From: Flavobacteriaceae bacterium
Lineage (GTDB): Bacteria > Bacteroidota > Bacteroidia > Flavobacteriales > Flavobacteriaceae
NCBI GenBank assembly: GCA_013373635.1
Contig: JABXHN010000003.1
Location: 248,001 to 312,000 of the forward strand
Direction: 5' to 3'
DNA: 64,000 nt
Shown: positions 26,686 to 37,031 of the stretch, in pieces
Layout of the letters: every line of letters starts with the position of its first letter
How positions within the stretch are numbered: the stretch's first letter is position 1
Program-made: the position numbers and the translations under genes
The notes under the pieces: generated by a model
Database searches by the model: none
Told to the model about the DNA's origin: nothing
Seen by the model: the letters and a program-made list of their open reading frames with translations, nothing else

Positions 26686-29106
26686 ATGAAAATATCGTAC
26701 AACTGGTTAAAACAATTTATTGAAATTGACTGGAATGCTGATAAAACAGCTGCTCTATTAACTGATCTTGGCTTAGAAGTTGAAGGTGTTAGTGATTTTG
26801 AATCTGTAAAAGGTGGCCTACAAGGTGTTGTTGTTGGAGAAGTACTGACATGTGAAAAACACCCCAATGCGGACCGTTTGAGCCTAACCACTGTTTCTAT
26901 AGGTGGAGATGAGCCTCTTCAAATTGTCTGTGGAGCACCCAATGTAGCAAAGGGACAAAAGGTTGCTGTCGCAACAGTCGGCACCACGCTTTACACTCCA
27001 GAAGGAGAGTCATGGGTGATCAAAAAAGGTAAGATTAGAGGTGAAGTGAGTCAAGGTATGATTTGTGCCGAAGACGAAATAGGATTAGGAGATTCACACG
27101 ATGGAATCATGATTCTTGATCCTGATCTAGAACCTGGAACCCCCTGTAGTCAAGTTTTCAAGGTAGAAAGCGATCAAATTTTTGATATAGGACTAACTCC
27201 AAACCGTTCGGATGCAATGAGTCACTTTGGTGTTGCGAGAGATTTGAGAGCTGGTCTTATACAACAAGGAGTAACTAAAGGGATAATTACTCCATCAGTG
27301 ATGAATTTTGCTGTTGAAAAAAGAAATCTACAAATTCCGATTGATGTTCGCAATCCTGAATTAGCTCCAAGATATTGTGGAGTTACTATTACAGACTTAA
27401 CCATTAAACCAAGTCCAAATTGGTTACAAAATCGATTAAAAGCCATAGGAATCAATCCAAAAAACAATGTGGTTGATATCACTAATTACGTTCTTCACGA
27501 TTTAGGGCAACCCCTCCACGCCTTTGACGCCGATAAGATTAATGGCAATAAGATTATTGTTAAAACACTGGAAGCTGGAACAAAGTTCACAACTCTTGAC
27601 GATGTTGAGCGCAGCCTAGATGCTGAAGATTTAATGATTTGTGACGCCGAAAAACCACTGTGTATTGCCGGTGTATTTGGGGGAAAGAACTCAGGTGTCA
27701 CAGAAGAAACTAAAGCTATTTTCTTAGAAGCTGCATACTTTAATCCTGTTAGTGTTCGCAAATCTGCAAAAAGACATGGACTCAGTACCGATGCCTCATT
27801 TAGATTTGAAAGAGGAATTGATATTGATTTAGTTGACTACGCTCTTAGGAGAGCTGCCATCTTAATCAAAGAATTAGCAGGTGGAACCATCAGCTCAGAC
27901 ATAGAAGATCTCTATCCCAAAAAGAAGGAAGACCATCAGGTATTTTTGACTTTTGATCGAATCAATTCCCTAATTGGTCAGGAAATTCCGAGGGAAGTGA
28001 TCAAATCCATTCTATCTTCATTAGAAATCAAAGTCAACAATGTAACTGAAACTGGAATGGGACTTACGATTCCTTTTTACAGAACTGATGTTCAAAGAGA
28101 AGTCGATGTAATCGAAGAAATTCTAAGAGTTTACGGTTATAACAATATTGAATTTAGCACTAAAGTCAATGCTTCTACAGCAAAAATGTCTGCATTTGAC
28201 GACCACAAAGTACAAAACAGTATCGGTAATTTATTGGCATCTCAGGGTTTCTATGAAATCATGACCAATAGTTTATCTTCTGAAAAATACCTTGAACTTT
28301 TACCAGTCAATGGTGAAGCAGTAAGCATGCTTAATCCTCTTTCTACAGATCTATCAACATTGAGAACTTCCATGTTGTTTACTGGATTGGAAACACTTTC
28401 ATACAATATCAACCGAAGAAAATCAAATCTCAAACTTTTTGAGTTTGGTAAGACCTACTCTAGAAATGAAGACCTATTTGAAGAACAAAAACACCTCGCA
28501 GTGTACATCACTGGAAACAGAGAAATTGATTCTTGGAATAGTCTTGAGAGAGCATCTGATTTCTTTTACCTAAAATCTGTTGTAGAAAACACCTTAACAC
28601 GATTAGGGGTACAATTCAACAAAACCTCTCAAGCATCAAAAGATCTTTTTTCTGAAGGCCTCACCTATGCCTACAAAAAACGTGAACTCGTAAGCTTTGG
28701 AATCGTTAAAAAAACCCTGATTAGCAAATTTGACATCAAACAAGAAGTGCTATTTGCTGACTTTAATTGGGATCATATCTTAACACTTATTCCAAAAGGA
28801 GAAATTCAATTCAAAGAAATTCCTAAATACCCTGAAGTCAACAGAGATTTTGCACTCTTAATTCCAGAAGAACATCAATTCGAAAGTCTAAGAACTGCAG
28901 CTTTTAACTCAGAACGCAAGTTCTTAAAAGAGGTGAGTCTGTTTGATGTTTATACAGGCGACAATCTTCCTAAAGGCAAGAAATCCTATGGATTGAGTTT
29001 TACACTCTTGGATCAGGAAAGTACACTTACAGACAAGCAGATCGATAAGATCATGTCAAAATTACAGGAGTGTTTTGAAAAAGATTTTGATGCGCAGCTA
29101 AGATAA
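26686..29106 (+). CDS. pheT: Phenylalanine-tRNA ligase beta subunit
   Basis: 806 aa from the ATG at 26686; an upstream ATG at 26632 would lie before the promoter. Domains in order: N-terminal MKISYNWLKQFIEID, the EMAP-like tRNA-binding domain (VVVGEVLTCEKHPNADRL, about 40-150), B3/B4 editing domain, B5 domain, the catalytic-like core (near 480-680, SLFDVYTG later) and the C-terminal ferredoxin-fold anticodon-binding domain. It pairs with PheS, which is not in the window. It converges on the ABC-F gene with abutting stops in TAATTA. Confidence 0.96.
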   Translation: MKISYNWLKQFIEIDWNADKTAALLTDLGLEVEGVSDFESVKGGLQGVVVGEVLTCEKHPNADRLSLTTVSIGGDEPLQIVCGAPNVAKGQKVAVATVGTTLYTPEGESWVIKKGKIRGEVSQGMICAEDEIGLGDSHDGIMILDPDLEPGTPCSQVFKVESDQIFDIGLTPNRSDAMSHFGVARDLRAGLIQQGVTKGIITPSVMNFAVEKRNLQIPIDVRNPELAPRYCGVTITDLTIKPSPNWLQNRLKAIGINPKNNVVDITNYVLHDLGQPLHAFDADKINGNKIIVKTLEAGTKFTTLDDVERSLDAEDLMICDAEKPLCIAGVFGGKNSGVTEETKAIFLEAAYFNPVSVRKSAKRHGLSTDASFRFERGIDIDLVDYALRRAAILIKELAGGTISSDIEDLYPKKKEDHQVFLTFDRINSLIGQEIPREVIKSILSSLEIKVNNVTETGMGLTIPFYRTDVQREVDVIEEILRVYGYNNIEFSTKVNASTAKMSAFDDHKVQNSIGNLLASQGFYEIMTNSLSSEKYLELLPVNGEAVSMLNPLSTDLSTLRTSMLFTGLETLSYNINRRKSNLKLFEFGKTYSRNEDLFEEQKHLAVYITGNREIDSWNSLERASDFFYLKSVVENTLTRLGVQFNKTSQASKDLFSEGLTYAYKKRELVSFGIVKKTLISKFDIKQEVLFADFNWDHILTLIPKGEIQFKEIPKYPEVNRDFALLIPEEHQFESLRTAAFNSERKFLKEVSLFDVYTGDNLPKGKKSYGLSFTLLDQESTLTDKQIDKIMSKLQECFEKDFDAQLR

Positions 29107-30804
<1,698 letters not shown>

Positions 30805-30842
30805 TTAACTACCTATTAACACAGAGCTAATCGCAACTGTAG

Positions 30843-30850
30843 TAAATTTG
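30843..30850 (+). promoter_or_regulatory. -7 promoter box of the cysteine-free TlpA-like lipoprotein gene
   Basis: TAAATTTG is an exact TAnnTTTG match. It predicts a 15-base leader before the GTG at 30870. No clear -33 box. Confidence 0.5.
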
Positions 30851-30869
30851 ATTACAATTAAACGTACTA

Positions 30870-32246
30870 GTGAAACAACTCGGAATTCTTTTTGGATTTT
30901 TACTCTCCATCAGCTGTGGTAGTATTGACCGCTCAGCTTCCAAGGTTTATATTGGAGGTGAAATTGTCAACCCTACTTCAGACTATCTCGTTTTATTCAA
31001 AGATGACAAGGTTATCGATTCCGCTCAATTAGATCACAACAATCGCTTTAAAATTAAATTTAACGATTTAGAAGAAGGATTATATCACTTTTATCACGAG
31101 CCAGAATTCAATTATATCTATCTACAAAAGGGGGACAGTTTAAATTTGAGACTAAACACCCTTGCATTTGACGAATCCCTAATGTTTTCAGGAAAAGGCG
31201 CAGAGGTGAATAACTTTTTAGTAGAACTCCTCCTTCAAAAAGAAGAGGAAGAACTTCAAATGAATTCACTCTATGACCTCAATCCAGTGGCCTTTGATCT
31301 TGAAATTAAATCTCTAAGAGATAAAAAACTTCAAATGCTCAGCGATTTAGAAGATGAGATCAAATTGAGCCCAAAAGCATTGGATATTGTCAAAGCATCC
31401 ATCGATTACAACGTTTATGTCTTTAAAGAAAAATACCCCTTCTTTCACAAAATCAACAGAAGAACTCACAATCACATCAAGCTTCCTAAAGACTTTTACA
31501 GCTATCGAAAAGAGCTAAAACTCAATCACAAGGATTTGTACTTTTATAGCCCCTACTATAGTTATATGAAGTATCAATTGGGTAATTTAGCCTTTTTAAA
31601 CTGTAATGAAAACTGTCCACAGCCGATTGTTCAAAATCAAATCGTTCACTTCAATAAACACAAATTAATCGTTGTTGACTCTCTAGATATTGACAAGCGA
31701 CTCAAAGACAACCTCTATAGAAATATAGCCATTCAATACTATATTAAGTCTCGCGATTCGAGAGAAAATATCGAAGATTTTCACGAAGCCTTTTCAAAAT
31801 ACTCAGCACACAATATTCACTTCAATGAAATTGAAGATGTCTATCAAAATATTCTAAATCTTCAACCTAAGAGAGAAGTTCCTTCAATAGAAATCGTTTC
31901 TTACCAAGGTATTCGAACCGATTTAAATCAAATTTCTCAAAATAGAAAAGTAGTTCTTTACTTCTGGTCACCTAGCTATGAGTCGACTTTTTACAAGATT
32001 CAGGAACGTGTTAAACAATTAGAAAAAAACTATCCAGAATACACATTTATTGGAATCAGTCCTAATGACAATGATTACAGATGGCGTTCTTTAGTCAGAG
32101 ACTCTAGACTCAACTCTGAATACCAATTCTATGCTCCACAGTACGATATACAAAACCGTCTTGTAATAGACAATCCATTTAAGAGTATCATTCTACAAGA
32201 CGGTTTTATCGAAGACGCTTTCGCTAATCTTCTAACTTCTTTTTAG
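30870..32246 (+). CDS. TlpA/AhpC-like thioredoxin-fold lipoprotein lacking the CxxC active site
   Basis: 458 aa from a GTG. The lipobox is SISC (Cys 16). The N-terminal part (about 20-110) resembles the DUF4369-type beta-sandwich often found before TlpA domains; the middle is helical and charged. The C-terminal part has the thioredoxin-fold strand VVLYFWSPSYEST, where the usual WCxxC is replaced by SPSYES, followed by YTFIGISPNDND. It cannot be a dithiol reductase and may serve as a binding or structural domain. Confidence 0.72.
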   Translation: MKQLGILFGFLLSISCGSIDRSASKVYIGGEIVNPTSDYLVLFKDDKVIDSAQLDHNNRFKIKFNDLEEGLYHFYHEPEFNYIYLQKGDSLNLRLNTLAFDESLMFSGKGAEVNNFLVELLLQKEEEELQMNSLYDLNPVAFDLEIKSLRDKKLQMLSDLEDEIKLSPKALDIVKASIDYNVYVFKEKYPFFHKINRRTHNHIKLPKDFYSYRKELKLNHKDLYFYSPYYSYMKYQLGNLAFLNCNENCPQPIVQNQIVHFNKHKLIVVDSLDIDKRLKDNLYRNIAIQYYIKSRDSRENIEDFHEAFSKYSAHNIHFNEIEDVYQNILNLQPKREVPSIEIVSYQGIRTDLNQISQNRKVVLYFWSPSYESTFYKIQERVKQLEKNYPEYTFIGISPNDNDYRWRSLVRDSRLNSEYQFYAPQYDIQNRLVIDNPFKSIILQDGFIEDAFANLLTSF

Positions 32247-32258
32247 GAATAACTTGTT

Positions 32259-32912
32259 TTAGTTTCCTTTTTGATAGTCTGCCAAAAATTGAGCGAGACC
32301 ACTATCGGTAAGCGGGTGTTTCAACAATCCAACGATTGAAGAAAGAGGTCCTGTCATGACATCAGCACCAATCTTAGCACAGTCGATAACATGCATAGTG
32401 TGACGTACTGAAGCTGCCAAGATCTCTGTATCAAACCCATAGTTGTCATAGATGTGACGAATTTCTGAAATAAGGTGAAGACCATCTGTTGAGATATCGT
32501 CTAAACGACCGATAAAAGGTGACACATAGGTTGCTCCAGCTTTAGCGGCGAGTAATGCTTGCCCTGCAGAGAAAACTAAAGTTACATTGGTCTTGATTCC
32601 TTTAGAGGAAAAGTACTTACAAGCCTTAACACCATCTTTAATCATCGGTAATTTAATAACGATTTGATCGTGAAGAGCAGCTAAAGCCTCTCCTTCTCTT
32701 ACCATTCCTTCAAAATCAGTAGAAATCACTTCAGCGGACACATCCCCATCGACGATATTACAGATATCTACATAGTGTTGTAAAATATTCTCTTGTCCAG
32801 TGATTCCTTCTTTAGCCATCAATGATGGATTTGTAGTTACTCCGTCTAAGATTCCAAGAGATTGGGCTTCTTTGATCTGATCTAAATTAGCAGTATCGAT
32901 AAAAAATTTCAT
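32259..32912 (-). CDS. fsa: Transaldolase / fructose-6-phosphate aldolase family protein
   Basis: 217 aa, the short class of transaldolases. It begins [16 protein letters not shown] and has [13 protein letters not shown] and the Schiff-base lysine in [37 protein letters not shown] follows the usual barrel strands. It either transfers dihydroxyacetone units in the pentose phosphate pathway or acts as an aldolase; sequence alone does not separate these. It converges on the preceding gene with a 12-base gap. Confidence 0.88.
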   Translation of the reverse strand: MKFFIDTANLDQIKEAQSLGILDGVTTNPSLMAKEGITGQENILQHYVDICNIVDGDVSAEVISTDFEGMVREGEALAALHDQIVIKLPMIKDGVKACKYFSSKGIKTNVTLVFSAGQALLAAKAGATYVSPFIGRLDDISTDGLHLISEIRHIYDNYGFDTEILAASVRHTMHVIDCAKIGADVMTGPLSSIVGLLKHPLTDSGLAQFLADYQKGN

Positions 32913-32938
32913 GAGGTGGTTTTTTTTAAAATATTGTT

Positions 32939-32946
32939 CAAAGATA
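32939..32946 (-). promoter_or_regulatory. -7 promoter box of the transaldolase gene
   Basis: TATCTTTG on the minus strand, an exact TAnnTTTG match, with a predicted leader of about 22 bases. Confidence 0.5.
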
Positions 32947-32978
32947 GAACTTCTATTGTATTGTTAAGTATTGAGGAT

Positions 32979-33785
32979 TTAAATTTTATAATGATTCATC
33001 AACATACGTTCGTAGGTTTTTGAAGGCAATAGTTTTTTTAGGATTAAAGAGAATTTTTGAAGTGGACTCCCCACTACATAATGAACCTTAGGATTCTTAG
33101 TGTTGATAATCTTTTCAACTTTATAGGCCACTGCGATAGGATCTTTTCCCCTTTTGACATGATCATCCATCTGTTTTAAAACATCCCCGTATTGAGGATG
33201 ATAAGGGGATTTTTCATCGACCTTAGTATGAAATCTTCCAGCGGCAATATTGGTTTCAAAATCTCCTGGAGCTAAAGCACACATTTGAATTCCAAACGAT
33301 TTTAGCTCCATTCGGTAAGCCTCTGTTATCATTTCAAAAGCTGATTTAGTAGCGGAATAAATACCTCTATAAGGCAATCCCATATATCCAGCTACTGAAG
33401 TTATATTGATGATCAATCCACTGTTATTGGATCTCATAGAGGGAACAACAGCATTGATAACTCTCATAGGTCCCTTAAAATTGGTATCCATTACGCGATC
33501 AATTTCATCGAATGGGGTCTCTTCAAGTGCACCAGTGATACCCATTCCAGCATTGTTAACCAGTACATCAATTCTTCCCTCCAATTCTCTGAGTTCACTA
33601 ACACATAGTCGAATACTGTTCTGATCAGTAACATCTAGAGCTAATAATGGAAATTCTGTATGATTAGGGTAGTTTTTTGGATTCCTAGCAGTTCCGTAAA
33701 CTTTAAATCCTTTTTTTGAGAGAAAAACTCCAATCGATTTACCTATTCCTGAAGAAGCTCCGGTAATCAGTACAACTTTGCTCAT
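32979..33785 (-). CDS. Short-chain dehydrogenase/reductase
   Basis: 268 aa classical SDR. It has the NAD(P)-binding TGASSGIGKSIG, NNAGMGITG, the catalytic Ser in NITSVAGYMG and YSATKSAFE (Tyr and Lys of YxxxK). The substrate is unknown. The TGxxxGIG followed by a basic region (YGTARN) may favour NADPH. It stands between the transaldolase gene and the SRP RNA gene, with a 67-base spacer to the former. Confidence 0.88.
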   Translation of the reverse strand: MSKVVLITGASSGIGKSIGVFLSKKGFKVYGTARNPKNYPNHTEFPLLALDVTDQNSIRLCVSELRELEGRIDVLVNNAGMGITGALEETPFDEIDRVMDTNFKGPMRVINAVVPSMRSNNSGLIINITSVAGYMGLPYRGIYSATKSAFEMITEAYRMELKSFGIQMCALAPGDFETNIAAGRFHTKVDEKSPYHPQYGDVLKQMDDHVKRGKDPIAVAYKVEKIINTKNPKVHYVVGSPLQKFSLILKKLLPSKTYERMLMNHYKI

Positions 33786-33857
33786 GTAGTTTAATTTTCT
33801 AGTAGCAAATTAAGTAAAACTGATTATACTACCATAAGAAGAAAGGAAAATAAAAAA

Positions 33858-33953
33858 GGGCAAGCGATCTACATCGCACCGCTACAACCCCATACCCTTG
33901 CTGCGTTCCCACCCTGGGGGATTCTGAGGGAGCTGGTCGTGTAGGACTTGCCC
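33858..33953 (-). ncRNA. ffs: Signal recognition particle RNA, small bacterial type
   Basis: A 96-base RNA on the minus strand. The ends GGGCAAG and CTTGCCC pair. The centre contains CCAGGGTGGGAACGCAGC, which carries the SRP domain IV pattern AGG..GGAA...AGCA that binds Ffh and FtsY. The 3' pairing followed by TTTTTT also ends transcription. A near-perfect promoter lies upstream. It targets signal-peptide proteins to the membrane together with Ffh. Confidence 0.93.
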
Positions 33954-33957
33954 GCTG

Positions 33958-33988
33958 CAAATATACATCCTTTTATATTTTGCACAAT
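33958..33988 (-). promoter_or_regulatory. Promoter of the SRP RNA gene
   Basis: On the minus strand ATTG (33985-33988), 19 bases, TATATTTG (33958-33965), then four bases (CAGC) to the first G of the RNA. This is the best promoter in the window and fixes the distance between -7 box and transcript start at N4. Confidence 0.8.
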
Positions 33989-34035
33989 CGAATTACATCC
34001 TTAATTTTAACTTTTTTAATAGTTAGTCCAATTCT

Positions 34036-35076
34036 ATGAAGCTTTATCAATTTGGAATCGTATTCGCCCTTTTAATCAATCTATCCTGTAGTAGTTCTAA
34101 TACCAACACTAAGGTCTTTGAACTTGTATTGCAACCCAATCAAAAGAGCTATCAAAAAAATGATCAATTGAAGGTTAAAATCAATAATCCTGAAGAGCAT
34201 TCAATTGAGGCTATTCGTTTTGAGTTAAACAACTCACCTATTGAATTCAACAATGACAGCATCACTCTTAATACAGAGCAGTTAGGAACTCTAAAGCTCT
34301 CTTACGAGATCGATTACGAAGGAAAGACTTATAAAGATTCAAAAACCATCCAAGTCTTTAACGACAAAGCTCCAAAACTCTATACCTATGAACTGGTTGC
34401 TACTTACCCTCACGATCAAACAGCTTATACACAAGGCTTAGAATTTTACAAGGGTGTACTCTATGAAAGTACTGGTCTTAGAGGAGAATCTTCTCTTAGA
34501 AAAGTAGATTATACAACTGGTAAAGTTTTAAATAAGATCGATTTGGATCCAACTGTATTTGGGGAAGGAATCACTATTATCAACGATACCATTTATATGT
34601 TGACTTGGCAGTCTAAAATAGGTTACCTCTTCGATTTAGATTTTAATAAGATTGGAGAATTCACCTACGGACAGAGCAAAGAAGGCTGGGGGCTTACACA
34701 TGATACATCCAACCAAATTTACAAGAGCGATGGGACTCAGAATATTTGGAAGTTGAATTCCAACAGCCTTATTGAAGAAGATAAAATACAGACTGTTACC
34801 GACAAGTCATTTTTCAATAAAACCAATGAATTGGAATACGTCGATGGTAAAATATACGCCAATGTATACCTCAAAGAAAGCATGATGATTATCGATGCTA
34901 ATTCAGGAGCTATTGAAGGTGTCATCAATTTTGGCGGATTAAAAGACAAGGTTAGCAAACACCCTGCTTTAGATGTTCTCAATGGAGTTGCCTATCACCC
35001 CCAGCGCAAAACATTCTTTGTGACTGGTAAAAAATGGGATCAACTCTTTGAAGTTAAAATAGTAGAAAAAAAATAA
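34036..35076 (+). CDS. Glutaminyl-peptide cyclotransferase-like lipoprotein
   Basis: 346 aa. A lipoprotein signal peptide ends in NLSC (Cys 19). An Ig-like N-terminal stretch (about 25-110) precedes the beta-propeller typical of plant/bacterial-type glutaminyl cyclases: TYPHDQTAYTQGLEF, LYESTGLRGESSLRKVD, FGEGITI, WGLTHD and LNGVAYHPQRKTFFVTGK. The enzyme forms N-terminal pyroglutamate. As a lipoprotein it acts in the envelope. A near -7 box is TAACTTTT at about 34009. Confidence 0.85.
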   Translation: MKLYQFGIVFALLINLSCSSSNTNTKVFELVLQPNQKSYQKNDQLKVKINNPEEHSIEAIRFELNNSPIEFNNDSITLNTEQLGTLKLSYEIDYEGKTYKDSKTIQVFNDKAPKLYTYELVATYPHDQTAYTQGLEFYKGVLYESTGLRGESSLRKVDYTTGKVLNKIDLDPTVFGEGITIINDTIYMLTWQSKIGYLFDLDFNKIGEFTYGQSKEGWGLTHDTSNQIYKSDGTQNIWKLNSNSLIEEDKIQTVTDKSFFNKTNELEYVDGKIYANVYLKESMMIIDANSGAIEGVINFGGLKDKVSKHPALDVLNGVAYHPQRKTFFVTGKKWDQLFEVKIVEKK

Positions 35077-35101
35077 CCGCCTCGGTTTCCCAAAGCGGTT
35101 A
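35066..35101 (-). terminator. Intrinsic terminator of glyA
   Basis: The stem TAACCGC (35095-35101, read on minus) pairs with GCGGTTA (35074-35080) around a 14-base loop and is followed on the minus strand by eight T. It may also end the convergent cyclase transcript, although the T-run on that side is weaker. Confidence 0.8.
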
Positions 35102-35126
35102 ATGTATTTTTAAGCTAACAAATTTC

Positions 35127-36401
35127 TTAAGCTACAAACAAAGGTCTGTTCGACATAAGCTCGTTTACCTGAGCTCTTACCTCTGAAATTACAGCCTCAT
35201 CTTCTTTATTCATAAGAACCTTATCGATAAGGGATACAATTGTTTCCATATCAGCTTCTTTCAAGCCTCTAGTAGTAACTGCCGCTGTTCCAAAACGAAT
35301 ACCAGAAGTGATAAATGGTGATTTGTCATCAAATGGAACCATATTCTTATTAGAAGTAATATCCGCCTGAACCAATACCGCTTCAGCTTCTTTACCAGTG
35401 ATGTCTTTGTTGCGAAGATCGATAAGCATCATATGATTGTCTGTACCACCTGAGATAATATCGTATCCTCTCTTTACAAATGCTTCGGCCATGGCTTGAG
35501 CATTGTTGCGAACTTGAATCATATAGTGTAAGTACTCATCTGTCAAAGCTTCTCCAAAGGCAATTGCTTTTGCAGCGATAATATGTTCTAAGGGACCACC
35601 TTGGTTCCCTGGGAATACTGCTAAGTTTAATAAAGCAGACATTTTTCTAGGAGTACCATCCTTAAGAGTAATTCCAAATGGGTTATCAAAATCTTTACCC
35701 ATTAAGATCAATCCTCCTCTTGGACCTCTAAGAGTTTTGTGAGTAGTTGTAGTTACAAAGTGACAATGTGGAATTGGATCCATTAAAATACCCTTGGCAA
35801 TTAGTCCTGCTGGGTGAGCGATATCTGCTAAAAGCAAAGCTCCCACTGAATCAGCAATTTCTCGAAAACGCTTGTAATCAATTTCTCTTGAATATGCTGA
35901 AGCACCTGCAATAATTAGTTTAGGTTGCTCTTTTTCAGCAATCTTTTGAATGTTGTCGTAGTTTAAACGACCTGTTTCTTTTTCAACGCCGTAAAATACT
36001 GGGTTGTATAGTTTTCCTGAAAAGTTAACTGGAGAACCATGAGTAAGGTGACCTCCATGAGAAAGATCAAACCCTAAAATCGTGTCACCAGGCTTTAAAC
36101 AAGCGTGATATACCGCAGCATTGGCCTGAGATCCAGAATGAGGCTGAACGTTTGCGTATTCAGCTCCAAATAACTCACAAGCTCTATCAATAGCGAGCTG
36201 CTCCACTTGATCGACCACTTGACAACCACCGTAATAGCGCTTTTCTGGGTACCCTTCTGCGTATTTATTCGTCAGTACACTACCTGCAGCCTCCATTACT
36301 TGTGGGCTTACAAAGTTTTCAGAGGCAATGAGTTCCAATCCTTCTAATTGGCGTTTCTCTTCCTCTTTTATTAAATCGAAAATGATTTGATCGCGTTCCA
36401 T
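35127..36401 (-). CDS. glyA: Serine hydroxymethyltransferase
   Basis: 424 aa from the ATG at 36399-36401 ([11 protein letters not shown]). A TTG seven codons upstream overlaps the -7 box and is rejected. The PLP lysine is in [14 protein letters not shown]; other marks are [40 protein letters not shown] and HMMLIDLR. It interconverts serine and glycine with tetrahydrofolate. It has its own promoter and terminator, so it is a single-gene transcript. Confidence 0.97.
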   Translation of the reverse strand: MERDQIIFDLIKEEEKRQLEGLELIASENFVSPQVMEAAGSVLTNKYAEGYPEKRYYGGCQVVDQVEQLAIDRACELFGAEYANVQPHSGSQANAAVYHACLKPGDTILGFDLSHGGHLTHGSPVNFSGKLYNPVFYGVEKETGRLNYDNIQKIAEKEQPKLIIAGASAYSREIDYKRFREIADSVGALLLADIAHPAGLIAKGILMDPIPHCHFVTTTTHKTLRGPRGGLILMGKDFDNPFGITLKDGTPRKMSALLNLAVFPGNQGGPLEHIIAAKAIAFGEALTDEYLHYMIQVRNNAQAMAEAFVKRGYDIISGGTDNHMMLIDLRNKDITGKEAEAVLVQADITSNKNMVPFDDKSPFITSGIRFGTAAVTTRGLKEADMETIVSLIDKVLMNKEDEAVISEVRAQVNELMSNRPLFVA

Positions 36402-36419
36402 AAATTTTATTTTAAAGGA

Positions 36420-36427
36420 CAAAAATA
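36420..36427 (-). promoter_or_regulatory. -7 promoter box of glyA
   Basis: TATTTTTG on the minus strand, an exact TAnnTTTG match; the predicted leader to the ATG at 36401 is 14 bases. Confidence 0.55.
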
Positions 36428-36498
36428 ATGATTGAATTATTAATCGAAAGCATTTCTGATAATAAACTGCGATGAGTTATTAACGTGCTTTTAAACAT

Positions 36499-36900
36499 CT
36501 AGAGATACTGCTCTAATTCAACAGAAGTAATATCGTAATGTGAATCGTTGTGTACAGCTGTTCCATTTTTTACGATGATCAGCTGAGGCGATTGATGCAT
36601 GATGCCATAGCGAGCTGCTACTGCATTGGATACCTCTCGATTTGAAATAAGATCCACCATATGGAAATCCATACCTGATATCACCTCGTGAGATTGTCTT
36701 TCAAATCTTCTGAGTACCATTGAACTCACTCCACAACGAGTGGAATGTTTAAATAGGATCTGTGGCTTTTGTTTGGATTGCTCATCAATTAAATCCAATT
36801 CCTGCTCCGAATTGGTTAATTTCCACTGAACTACTTCAACTAAAGCTTCTGGCTCTGAATGTGATTTTGATCGGGATGTAAGTCTTTTTAAAAAGCTCAT
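36499..36900 (-). CDS. ytxJ: YtxJ-type bacillithiol-system redox protein
   Basis: 133 aa thioredoxin-fold protein. The active-site region ILFKHSTRCGVSSMVLRRFE has the single cysteine of the YtxJ family, thought to reduce bacillithiolated proteins as a monothiol bacilliredoxin. FHMVDLISNREVSNAVAARYGIMHQSPQLIIVKNG is the fold's second half with cis-Pro. There is no signal peptide. It is divergent from clpB; the shared 131-base region holds two GACA-N3-TGTC repeats. Confidence 0.82.
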   Translation of the reverse strand: MSFLKRLTSRSKSHSEPEALVEVVQWKLTNSEQELDLIDEQSKQKPQILFKHSTRCGVSSMVLRRFERQSHEVISGMDFHMVDLISNREVSNAVAARYGIMHQSPQLIIVKNGTAVHNDSHYDITSVELEQYL

Positions 36901-36914
36901 AATAAACTATATGT

Positions 36915-36957
36915 GACAAAATGTCTTTAAAATCAAGTGTTTAACAGACATATTGTC
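36915..36957. promoter_or_regulatory. Pair of GACA-N3-TGTC inverted repeats between ytxJ and clpB
   Basis: GACA-AAA-TGTC at 36915-36925 and GACA-TAT-TGTC at 36947-36957. Centres are 32 bases apart, about three helical turns, so a protein would bind both on the same face. The second site is 13 bases before the -24-like TGG of clpB; the first is 14 bases before the ytxJ ATG. Confidence 0.55.
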
Positions 36958-36986
36958 TTGTTTTTAATCTTGGTAAGATAATTGAA
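36954..36986 (+). promoter_or_regulatory. Sigma-54-like promoter element of clpB
   Basis: TGGTAA (36971-36976), five bases, TTGAA (36982-36986), preceded by TGTC (36954-36957) at 13 bases. Without gaps it matches the dnaK element at 21 of 33 positions by my count. Departure from TGGCAC/TTGCA is larger than in dnaK. Predicted leader about 36 bases. Confidence 0.5.
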
Positions 36987-37031
36987 ATTAGAGTTTTCAA
37001 ATATACAGTATTAACACAACATTTTAAACAT

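Noticed and set aside
33858-33953. tmRNA, 6S RNA or a riboswitch
   Set aside because: Length of 96 bases, pairing ends and the AGG..GGAA...AGCA motif fit SRP RNA; there is no tag-like reading frame or tRNA-like end.
36402-36422. TTG start of glyA adding seven residues
   Set aside because: The TTG overlaps the -7 box at 36420-36427, so it would lie before the transcript start.
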